Below, one piece after another: positions 12,834 through 22,626 of a stretch of 64,000 nucleotides of DNA. Source of the DNA: Avena insularis (taxonomy: Eukaryota; Streptophyta; Magnoliopsida; Poales; Poaceae); NCBI GenBank assembly GCA_023614405.1, contig CM042688.1:70914253-70978252 (forward strand), read 5' to 3'. The first letter of the stretch is position 1. Every line of letters begins with the position of its first letter. The translations under genes and the position numbers were made by a program. The notes beneath the pieces are model-generated. The model did no database searches, was not told where the DNA came from, and saw nothing but the letters and a program-made list of their open reading frames with translations.

Positions 12834-13052
12834 TGATGTCTACGCACTTCTATTCTTATAGACAGTTGTTGGGCCTCCAAGTGTAGAGGTTTGTAGAACA
12901 GCAGCAAGTTTTCCCTTAAGTGGATCACCCAAGGTTTATCGAACTCAGGGAGGAAGTGGTCAAAGGTATTCCCTCTCAAGCAACCCTGCAATCAAGATAC
13001 AAGAAGTCTCTTGTGTTCCCAACACACCTAATACACTTGTCAGGTGTATAGG
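12834..13052 (-). mobile_element. Element A: 3' LTR, first segment
   Basis: This is the U5 end of the left LTR, matching 26376-26594. It stops at the target site ATAGG where H1 is inserted; the LTR resumes at 21400. Confidence 0.9.
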
Positions 13053-14692
13053 TGTTGGGTCCGCAGCATAGAAAACAAAAATTTTCCTACGATGAGAACT
13101 ATACGCCAAGATCTATCTACTAGATACAGAGCAACGGGTGGAAATACATCCATGGAGAACTTACCCTCGAAGACAACGAGTTTTGTTAACAAGTAGGAAC
13201 TCGTGGTTGATGTAGTCGTACGCTTGCCGATCTCAAGATCGTGTGGAAGTCCGAGCGCCGCAAATCAGCAGCGCATCCGTCCTCACACACATGTTCAAGC
13301 CACCGAACAACCTCCACCTCCTTGCTCCAGTGATCCAAATGGAAGCGAACTCCTTCCGCATTTAAATGCCACTGGGAACATGTATCTCGCTAATCCGAGA
13401 CCATGGGGAATAATTCTAGGGGGAGAGAGATCCTTCACAAGGAGGTGTAAGGATGAAGGAGGAATGGGTGGCCTTTTATAGGAGGAGGGGTGCCCTCTCT
13501 CCATGGTCCGCATGGGGGTGACCTCACCTCCCCCATTCATGTGGTGGTAACCCCTCCACATTAAAATGCCTCTTCACATTCCCTTTTAAAGTCTCCACTT
13601 TAAATGCATTAAATTTCTCCAAATTTAATGCTCTCTCATTTAATAAAACTCTTTTTATTAAATTTATTCAGAATTTTGTTAATTTTTAATTAATAAACAT
13701 TCACATATAGCCCCTTGCAATATTTCAATATCACATGCAGAACCACCTTCTGCAATTTCACCCGAAACAATTTCCGGTTTCTATTGAAACAATTCCTATG
13801 CTTTGCAATTCTTTCGTCTAAAACATATGTGCTCCAAAATGGTGTCCGGTAACTCTTAAATGTGCCACCCTACGGTTCACGAATAATGCAGACATGATCG
13901 AGACCCTTCTCCGATCAATAATCAGCAGCGGGACCTAGAGATCCGTACTGATTCCTACACATTCAACGATGACTCCTGTGATCGTGAGAACCTTTAACGC
14001 TTGTAACTAAATCCCTTTGTCTCTCGATATATTACATGTCCGAGATTCGATCATCGGTATCTCCATACCTAGTTTTATCTCGCATCGACATGCACTCTTT
14101 TCTCGTTCCCGTGATATAACATTCTAGTGATCACATCACTTGCTTGCAAGCTATCCTAATGTGATATCACCGAGAGGGCCCAGAGTATATCTATCCATCA
14201 TCTGGATTGACAAATTCCACTCTTGATCCATGAGCCTCAACATAACACCTTCATAGTACTGAACCCATCTTTATAGTCACCCTGTTACGGTGTGACGTTT
14301 GATGTTATCAAGATACTCTTCCGGTGTTAGCAATTAACATGATCTCATGGTCTAAGGATAAAGATTACTTCGTATGATGTTATAGCAATATAAACATAAT
14401 GACTTGATCGTAATGCTATACTTCGGATGAATGTTCATCACATCATTTCACAAATGTTGTGACCTTGTTATTAACAACATCCAATGTCCATGATCAGGAA
14501 ACCTTGATCATCTTGTTAATCAACAAGCTAGTCTATAAGAGAGGCATAACTAGGAACCCTTTTTGTTTATTAAACACACATGTATTGATGTTTCCTATCA
14601 ATACAATTATAGCATGCAAAATAAACATCTATCATATACAAGGAATACATAATAACAACTTTATTATTGCCTCTCGTAGCATATTTCCTTGA
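13053..14692 (-). mobile_element. Element H1: 3' LTR
   Basis: Starts TGTTGGGTCC on the plus strand and ends CATATTTCCTTGA, where the partner LTR has CCTTCA. A purine tract (complement of TCTCCCACTTGCA, 14693-14705) adjoins it. A TATA-like CTATAAAAG lies in reverse complement at about 13472-13480. The plus-strand ORFs here are shadows. Confidence 0.92.
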
Positions 14693-14705
14693 TCTCCCAC
14701 TTGCA
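14693..14705 (-). other. Element H1: polypurine tract
   Basis: On the minus strand this reads TGCAAGTGGGAGA directly before the 3' LTR. It is the expected site for priming plus-strand DNA synthesis. Confidence 0.8.
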
Positions 14706-14724
14706 CTAGAGACAATAATCTAGT

Positions 14725-15507
14725 TTATATAGTGATAAATGTAACACCCATGGAGTTCTGGTGTTGATCATGTTTTGCCCTAGGGAGTACTTTAGTCAAC
14801 GGATCTGCTACATTCAGGTCCATGTGCACTTTACAAATCTTTATACCTCCATCCTTGACATGCTCGCGGATGGAGTGAAACCGGCGCTTAATATGCTTGG
14901 AATTCTTGTGAGACCTTGGTTTCTTGGTGTTGGCTATGGCTCCATTATTGTCACAATAGATCACCATTGGGTCCAACGCACTAGGAACCACACCTAGTTT
15001 TGTTATGAACTCCTTCATCCAAACCGCTTCCTGCGCTGCTTCTGAAGCAGCAACATATTCCGCCTCCATCGTTGATCCAGCCACCACAGGTTGTTGGGAG
15101 CTCCTCCAACTAACTGTTGCTCCGTTCAAGAGAAATACGTATCCGGATTGAGACTTAGAGTCATCCGGGTCAGTGTCAAAGCTAGCATCGACATAACACT
15201 TAGCGACTAGCTCTTCTTCACCTCCGTATACAAGAAACATATCCTTAGTTCTTCTCAAGTACTTGAGGATGTTGTTTACCGCTATCCAGTGTTCTGAACC
15301 TGGATCAGATTGGTACCTACTAGTTAAACTAATAGCATGTGCCACATCTGGTCTTGTACATAGCATGGCATACATAATAGAGCCTATGGCCGAGGCATAG
15401 GGGATCTTATCCATCATCTCTCTTTCTTCCGCCGTAGCCGAACTTTGAGTCTTACTCAATGTCTTGCCTTGCAACATAGGTAAGAACCCCTTCTTACTTT
15501 CGTCCAT
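14725..15507 (-). pseudogene. Element H1: pol, RNase H domain (260 aa segment)
   Basis: This is the C-terminal part of the copia polyprotein. It contains YASAIGSIMYAMLCTRPDVA, typical of the region joining RT and RNase H, then the RNase H blocks CYVDASFDTD, GSTMEAEYVAASEAAQEAV, IYCDNNGAI and KHIKRRFHSIREHV. RNase H removes the RNA strand during reverse transcription. The stop is 33 bp from the LTR, the normal place for copia pol to end. The segment lies in the same frame as the RT and integrase segments and is cut off from them by a TGA at 15568-15570. The catalytic acidic residues appear to be kept, but the product could not be made as part of the polyprotein. Confidence 0.92.
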
Positions 15508-15567
15508 ATTAAACTTCTTTAATATCTTATCAAGGTATGTACTCTGCGATAGCCCAATTAGGCGCCT

Positions 15568-16170
15568 TCATCTATCTCTATAGATTTTAATGCCTAATAT
15601 ATATGACGCTTCAACAAGGTCTTTCATCAAAAATTTGATGTTTAGATAACTTTTAACACTGTTTAAAAGATCTATATCATTTCCAATCAATAATATGTCA
15701 TCCACATATAATATCAGAAATGCCACATTGCTCCCACTCACTTTCTTGTAAATACAAGCCTCTCCATAAGTTTGGACAAATCCAAACTCTTTGATCACCT
15801 CATCAAAGCGGAGATTCCAACTCCGGGATGCTTGCTTGAGTCCATAGATGGATCGCTGAAGTTTGCACACCTTATCAGCATCCTTAGGATCGACAAAACC
15901 CTTAGGTTGTATCATATACAACTCTTCTTCAATATTACCATTGAGGAACGCAGTTTGGACATCCATCTACCATATTTCATAATCGAAATATGCAGCAATT
16001 GCTAACATAATCCTAACCGACTTAAGCATCGCTACGGGAGAGAATGTCTCATCGTAGTCAACTCCTTGAATTTGTCGAAACCCCTTTGCGACAAGTCGAG
16101 CCTTATAGATGGTCACATTCCCATCAGCATCAGTTTTCCTTTTGAAAATCCATTTATTCTCAATGGCCTT
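15568..16170 (-). pseudogene. Element H1: pol, reverse transcriptase domain
   Basis: This is the copia reverse transcriptase. Upstream of 15967 the frame reads ENKWIFKRKT and then the region before YEIW; a TAG at 15967-15969 interrupts it. It continues with MDVQTAFLNGNIEEELYM, KLQRSIYGLKQASRSW and the catalytic LYVDDILLIGND (YVDD at residues 87-90 of the segment starting at 15966). Nonsense codons lie at both ends: TGA at 16171-16173 and TGA at 15568-15570. All three stops are in the same frame, and each can be explained by one C-to-T change. The core motifs are otherwise intact, which suggests loss after insertion. Confidence 0.92.
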
Positions 16171-17805
16171 TCAGTCGTGAGGTAAGTCCACCAAGTTACA
16201 AACTTGGTTCTTGTACATGGATTCCATCTCGGATTTCATGGCTTCTAGCCATTTGTTGGAATCCGGGCTCATCATCGCTTCTTCATACGTCGCAGGGTCA
16301 TCCATTTCATCAACCATGAAATTCACAACAGGATTGCTGTACAGTTTAGGAGTTGCACGTGTCCTGCTTGACCTGCGAGGTTTGGTAGTGTCCTCTTTCG
16401 GAGTTTCATGATCATTATCATTAGCTCTCTCTTCATCAGGTGAAGTCAACTCCGAAATAACTTCCGGTGCTGCGCCACTCGCCATTCCATGAAGAGAAGG
16501 TTCAATAACCTCTTCGAGTTCTACCTTCCGACTACTCACACCTTTCGCGAGAAACTCCTTCTCAAGAAAGAATCCATTCTTGGCAACAAAGACCTTGCCC
16601 TCGGATCTGTGATAGAAGGTATACCCAATCGTTTCCTTAGGGTATCCTATGAAGACGCATTTTTCCGCTTTGGGTTCGAGTTTATCCGGTTGAAGTTTCT
16701 TCACATAAACATCGCATCCCCAAACTTTATGAAATGACAGCTTCGGTTTGTTTCCAAACCATAATTCATACGGTGTCTTCTCAATGGATTTAGATGGTGC
16801 CCGATTTAAAGTTAATGCAGCTGTTTCCAGTGCATAACCCCAAAATGACAGAGGTAAGTCAGTCAGAGACATCATAGATCGAACCATATCCAATAAAGTA
16901 CGATTACGACGTTCTGACACACCATTACGTTGTGGTGTTCCGGCAGGCGTGAGTTTTGAAACTATTCCACAGTCTTTCATGTGTGTGCTAAACTCGTAAC
17001 TAAGATACTCTCCTCCACGGTCAGACCGCAGAAAATTGATCTTTCTGTTACGATGATTTTCCACTTCATTTTGAAATTCTTTGAACCTTTCAAAGGTTTC
17101 AGACTTATGTTTCATCAAATAGATATACCAGTATCTACTCAAATCATCCGTGAAAGTAACAAAATAACGATATCCACCTCGCACCGACACACTCATTGGT
17201 CCACACACATCAGTATGTATGATTTCCAATAAATCTGTCGCCCGTTCCATTGAACCGGAAAACGGCGTTCTAGTCATCTTGCCCATAAGGCATGGCTCAC
17301 ATGTATCAAATGATTCAAAATCAAGTGATTCCAAAAGTCCATCAGAATGGAGTTTCTTCATGCGTTTAACGCCAATATGACCTAGACGGCAGTGCCACAT
17401 ATATGTAGATATATCATTATCAAGTTTAATCCTTTTAGCATCAACATTATGAATATGCGTAATACTACTATCGAGATCCAACAGAAATAAACCATTCGAC
17501 ATAGGTGCATGACCATAAAAGATATTATTCATATAAATCGAACAACCATTGTTTTTAGACTTAAACGAATAACCACTTTGCATCAAACACGATCCGGATA
17601 CGATGTTCATGCTCAGTGCAGGCACCAAATAACAATTATTCAGGTTTATAACTAATCCCGACGGCATATGGAGAGGCAGCATTCCGACGGCGATCACATC
17701 AACTCTTGATCCATTGCCGACCCGCATCGTGACCTCATCCCTTGCTATTTGTCGCTTGTTCCGCAGCCCCTGAACCGAGTTACAGATATTAGCAACCGAT
17801 CCGTA
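16171..17805 (-). pseudogene. Element H1: pol, protease remnant and integrase
   Basis: An open frame of 518 codons from 17727, which extends upstream to about 17800, carries protease end, GAG-pre-integrase and integrase. The zinc-binding HHCC is visible (H112, H117, C143, C146, numbered from the Met at 17727). The catalytic triad D173, D236 and E272 (in HTDVCGP, RSDRGGEY and NGVSERRNRTLLD) has DD35E spacing. The C-terminal region includes KCVFIGYPKETIGYTFY. The domain would insert cDNA into the genome. At the protease active site the plus strand reads GATCCGTATC: one base is missing from the expected Asp-Thr-Gly-Ser codons, so protease is frameshifted near 17800. The frame ends at a TGA (16171-16173). 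Confidence 0.92.
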
Positions 17806-17915
17806 TCAAATACCCAGGTGCTCTGCAGTACTAGTCAAGTACACATTAATAACATGTATATCACATATACCTTTGTTTGCCTTGCCGGCCTTCTTGTCCG
17901 CCAAATACTTGGGGC

Positions 17916-18684
17916 TTATGCCCAATGGCCAGTCCCCTTGCAATAGTAGCACTCGGTGTCAGACTTAGGGCCAGCTCGGGGTTTCTTTTCAGGCGCGGCA
18001 ATAGATTTGCCACCCTTCTTTCCCTTCTGCTTGCCTTTCTTGTCCTTCTTGAAACTAGTGGTCTTATTGATCATCAACACTTGATGTTCTTTCCTAATCT
18101 CCACTTCTGCAGTCTTAAGCATTGACAGAAGCTCGGGAAGAGACTTCTTCATGCCCTGCATATTATAGTTCATCACGAAACTCTTGTAGCTAGGTGGCAG
18201 AGATTGGAGAACATGATGTATGCCTAAGTCAATGGGAATCGTTATTCCCAAGGACACAAGCTTATCAGCGTACCCAGACATTTTGAGTACGTGCTCACTA
18301 ACGGAGCTATTCTCTTCAATCATGCAGCTAAAGAACTTTTCAGAAGCATTATAACTCTCTACGGCAGCATGGGTATCGAAAATCATTTTCAATTCTCCCA
18401 TGGTATCAAAGGCATTGCCATTTTTGAAATGCTTTCGAAGTTCTGGCTCTAGCCCATACAGTATGCCGCAATGAACTAAGTTGTGGTCCTCCTGACGAGT
18501 CACATAGACTTTCTTTTCCTCGTCAGGGGCATCAGGAGCTGGGGGGGCCTAGCGGCGCATCTAGCACATATTGCTTTTGTGCAGCAATGAGGAGAATCCT
18601 CAAATTCATAGCCCAGTTGGTGAAGTTGCTACCATTCGCAGCAAGCTTCTCTTTCTCCATGAAATTAAAAACAGGTGGTGCCAT
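17916..18684 (-). pseudogene. Element H1: gag (nucleocapsid), frameshifted
   Basis: The likely start is the ATG at 18684 (MAPPVFNFMEKEKLAANGSN on the minus strand). After about 45 codons the frame is lost in a run of seven Cs (18541-18547, plus-strand G), and gag resumes in another frame with TRQEDHNLVHCGILYGLEPE. It then has the usual copia gag (UBN2-type) region, for example LQSLPPSYKSFVMNYNM, a Lys-rich stretch, and a zinc knuckle starting CYYCKGTGHW. The last Cys of the CCHC knuckle is lost through a small deletion followed by a stop. Gag would form the virus-like particle in the cytoplasm. The other ORF-sized frames here are shadows. Confidence 0.88.
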
Positions 18685-19724
18685 CTACAACAGAACTTGT
18701 AAAATATATTTAGACTAAGTTTATGATAGATTGAGTTCAACTAATCCAAATTACTAATGAACTCCCACTCAAAAACAACATCCCTCGTGTCCTTTTGGTG
18801 ATTACATGAACCAAATCCACTACACCAAGTCCGATCATCACGTGAGTCGGTGTAGCTTCAAAGGCGAGCATCTATATGGGCATCATATCAACTATATGAC
18901 TCATGCTTAACCTTTCGGTCCGTGTTCCGAGGCCATGTCTGTACATGCTAGGCTCATCAAGTAAGAACCTTAGTATTTGCGTGTGTAAAACTGTCTTACA
19001 CCCGTTGTATGAAAGCGTAGAGTCGAGAACACCCGATCATCATGTGATGCCTCAAAACACGATCCACAAAATGGTGCATACTTAAGGAAGAACACATTTT
19101 ATCTTGATATCTAAATGAGGGATCATCTTATAATGCTACCAAAAGCGCCAAACTAGCAATATAAGATGCTAATGTGTGAAGTGAGGTGATATGGTCCATG
19201 CATTTGATCTCTCTCATTTGCATCGTGGTATGATCTCTATCATTCCTTTGTGTGTAAGGCCAAGGTCTATGGAACTTACACATTAAGTGAGTTGTAAGAG
19301 TATCTATCATACATCTACTTACAACAATACCATATCAAGATACTAGCCCAGCAACGATCTAAACTAGACGCCTCTAATTTATCAATTGCAAGTTTTACGT
19401 GGCTTAGGGCTTTCGGAGATAGAACCGGTCTTACCTACGAACATGAACCACAACGAGGATAACCAAGTTATTAGCAACTCGTTGTAAATCAGATATTGAC
19501 TATAGTAGGAGAGACAGACACCCGCCAGCCACTTATGCAAAACAAGTTGCATGTCAGTCGTGGAACCGGTCTCATGTACGATGACATGTAAGGTTGGTCT
19601 GGGCCGCTTCATCCCACTATGCCACCAATATCCAAAGTACATAGAAGATGCAATAACATGATCATCATCACCCACATATAAACATATGTGTACTACCCGT
19701 GCAAAGCACCTACGCATAGATCAG
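18685..19724 (-). other. Element H1: untranslated leader
   Basis: No ORF. Two blocks, GTTCCGAGGCCATGT near 18927 and GACGCCTCTAATTTATC near 19369, are also found in the leader of copia element H2 (51737 and 59325), so they are conserved between families. Confidence 0.75.
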
Positions 19725-19736
19725 GCTCTGATACCA
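19725..19736 (-). other. Element H1: primer-binding site (initiator Met tRNA)
   Basis: The plus strand reads GCTCTGATACCA, the complement of TGGTATCAGAGC, one base from the 5' LTR. It sets the minus orientation of H1. Confidence 0.93.
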
Positions 19737-19737
19737 C

Positions 19738-21394
19738 TGTTGGGTCCGCAGCATAGAAAACAAAAAAATTCCTACGATGAGAACTATACGCCAAGATCTA
19801 TCTACTAGATACAGAGCAACGGGTGGACATACATCCATGGAGAACTTACCCTCGAAGACAACGAGTTTTGTTAACGAGTAGGAACTCGTGGTTGATGTAG
19901 TCGTACGCTTGCCGATCTCAAGATCGTGTGGAAGTCCGAGCGCCGCAAATCAGCAGCGCATCCGTCCTCGCACACACGTTCAAGCCACAAAACAACCTCC
20001 ACCTCCTCGCTCCAGCAATCCAGCGGAAGCAGCAACTCCTTCCAAACGAAATGCCACCGGGAACATGTATCTCGCTAATCCGAGACCATGGGGGAATAAT
20101 TCTAGAGGGGGAGAGAGATCCTTCACAAGGAGGTGTAAGGATGAAGGAGGGAATGGGTGGCCTTTTATAGGAGGAGGGGGGGTGCCCCCTCTCTCCATGG
20201 CCGGCGCATGGGGGGTGACCCCTCACCTCCCCCATTCATGTGGTGGTAACCCCTCCACATTAAAATGCCTCTTCACATTCCCTTTTAAAGTCTCCACTTT
20301 AAATGCATTAAATTTCTCCAAATTTAATGCTCTCTCATTTAATAAAACTCTTTTTATTAAATTTATTCAGAATTTTGTTAATTACTTTAATTAACAAACA
20401 TTCACATATAGCCCCTTGCAATATTTCAATATCACATGCAGAACCACCTTCTGCAATTTCACCTGAAACAATTTCCGGTTTCTATTGAAACAATTCCTGC
20501 GCTTTGCAATTCTTTCGTTTGAAACATATGTGCTCCAAAATGGTGTCCGGTAACTCTTAAATGTGCCACCCTACGGTTCGCGAATAATGCAGACATGATC
20601 GAGACCCTTCTCTGATCAATAATCAGCAGCGGGACCTGGAGATCCGTACTGATTCCTACACATTCAACGATGACTCCTGTGATCGTGAGAACCTTTAACG
20701 CTTGTAACTAAATCCCTTTGTCTCTCGATATCTTACATGTCCGAGATTCGGTCATCGGTATCTCCATACCTAGTTTGATCTCGTTACCGACATGCACTCT
20801 TTTCTTGTTCCCGTGATATAACATTCTAGTGATCACATCACTTGCTTGCAAGCTATCCTAATGTGATATCGCCGAGAGGGCCCAGAGTATATCTATCCGT
20901 CATCTGGATTGACAAATTCCACTCTTGATCCATGAGCCTCAACATAACACCTTCGAGGTACTGAACCCATCTTTATAGTCACCATGTTACGGTGTGACGT
21001 TTGATGTTATCAAGATACTCTTCCGGTGTTAGCAATTAACAAGATCTCATGGTCTAAGGATAAAGATTACTTCGTATGATGTTATAGCAATATAAACATA
21101 ATGACTTGATCGTAATGCTATACTTCAGATGAATGTTCATCACATCATTTCACAAATATTGTGACCTTGTTATTAACAACATCCAATGTCCATGATCAGG
21201 AAACCTTGATCATCTTGTTAATCAACAAGCTAGTCTATAAGAGAGGCATAACTAGGAACCCTTTTTGTTTATTAAACACACATGTATTGATGTTTCCTAT
21301 CAATACAATTATAGCATGCAAAATAAACATCTATCATATACAAGGAATACATAATAACAACTTTATTATTGCCTCTTAGGGCATATTTCCTTCA
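19738..21394 (-). mobile_element. Element H1: 5' LTR
   Basis: Starts TGTTGGGTCC and ends ATTTCCTTCA on the plus strand; on the minus strand this is TG to CA. It adjoins the PBS, so it holds the element's promoter. Confidence 0.93.
20162..20170 (-). promoter_or_regulatory. Element H1: LTR TATA box
   Basis: The minus strand reads CTATAAAAG, followed by GGCCACCC, within the 5' LTR. It is the best candidate core promoter of H1. Confidence 0.65.
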
Positions 21395-21399
21395 ATAGG

Positions 21400-22611
21400 T
21401 GCACTAGTTCGGCGAAGAGATAGTGAAATACAAGTGGTATAGATAATTATAAGTGGTAACGGTGCCAGAAAATAGCTTGCTGGCGTGTGGTTGACGTGGT
21501 AAAACACTAAAGGCAAACTGAAATAAAGAAGGAAGCAAGCAAACATGTAACAAATCTAATTGCAAACGGTGTATCAATGCTTAGAAACAAGGCCTAGGAT
21601 CATACTTTCACTAGTGAACACTCTCATATAAATATATTCTTCTTTATGATACTACGCTGAACTACTCTCCGGTTGGACACTCTAATCGATGGTAGGGCTA
21701 TAACAGCACACCTCAAAGTAAGCCTTTCCCATCTAGATAACCCCACACTGTCACCTTGAGCTCTAGATGGTTCCAACAAACACCACAATTTCATAAAGAC
21801 ATCCAACTCCAAATATAACTCATAATAAGTATTCGTAATCTCTAGCCTAAGTGCCACCATGGTGTGCATGCTGTCATTTTCACACACATGGGGAGAGCAG
21901 AGATCTATTAAAGCACTTGAGTAGCAAGGTAGATCTACTTGATTACAAAGCTCATGATCACAATATGATCATGCATAGAGAGAGAGATGACCACATAGCT
22001 ACTGGTAGAACCCTTAGCCTCGAGAGAGAAATACTCCCTCCTCATCACGGGAATCAGCAATGGTGATGGAGATGGTGGTGGAGATCGATGGAGATGGCTC
22101 CGGGGGCACTTCCCCATCCTGGCAGGGTGCTGGAATAGAGACTTTCTGTCTCCCGAATCTCCTCTTCAGTGGCGGCGGCGCTGTGGAACTTTTCGTGGAT
22201 TTCTGATTGACTCCCTAGGGTTTCTTCCTCGGGAGGACTATATAGGCGAAGGAGGCAAGGTCGGTGGCCGGCCAGGGGGCCCACACCATGCCCTGGCGCG
22301 GCCTAGGCTGGCCCGCGCCAAGGGGGGGTGGCCACCCTATGGCCCCTCTCCGGCTCTCCTTCTGGCTTCGTGAATCTTTCGGGAAAATAGTAACTTTGGC
22401 TTTTGTCCGGTCCAATTCCGAGAATATTCATTTTCTGACTTCTTGGAACCAAAAACAGCAGAAAACAGGCAACTAGCACTGTGGCATCTTGTTAATAGGT
22501 TAGTCCAAGAAATCATATGAAAAGTACTCCAAAGTGTGGACAAAACATAAGAAAGTAGATAAAACCAAGCATGGAACATCAAAAATTAAAGATACATTTG
22601 CAATGTATCAA
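21400..22611 (-). mobile_element. Element A: 3' LTR, second segment
   Basis: Continuation of A's left LTR after H1, matching 26595-27803 and ending TGCAATGTATCA. It includes a PBS-like segment at 21456-21475 followed by GGCGTGTGGTTGACGTGG, which resembles the leader next to the PBS of element B. Confidence 0.92.
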
Positions 22612-22626
22612 CATCCCCAAGCTTAA
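22612..22626 (-). other. Element A: polypurine tract
   Basis: On the minus strand TAAGCTTGGGGATGT adjoins the LTR, as in elements B (53486-53500) and C (35862-35876). Confidence 0.75.

Larger units (their letters stand above)
13053..21394 (-). mobile_element. Element H1: copia retrotransposon (Angela/BARE-like)
   Basis: A structurally complete copia element of 8342 bp lies on the minus strand. Both ends carry the duplication ATAGG (13048-13052, 21395-21399), and the uninterrupted target is visible in A's other LTR at about 26588. The LTRs are 13053-14692 and 19738-21394. The order from the right is LTR, iMet PBS, gag, protease, integrase, RT, RNase H, PPT, LTR. Read on the minus strand the LTR starts TGAAGGAAATATGCCC, like Angela/BARE elements. 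The LTRs differ little except in a block near 13280-13370, so the insertion is fairly recent compared with its host layers. Confidence 0.95.

Noticed and set aside
12458..12886. 142-codon plus-strand ORF
   Set aside because: It starts in fragment F, crosses the CCTAC target site and runs into the LTR of element A, so it is an accident of the insertion.
22054..22476. ORFs near the (G)n and GC-rich part of the A LTR
   Set aside because: The corresponding frames differ between the two LTRs of A and overlap the promoter region; they are LTR sequence.
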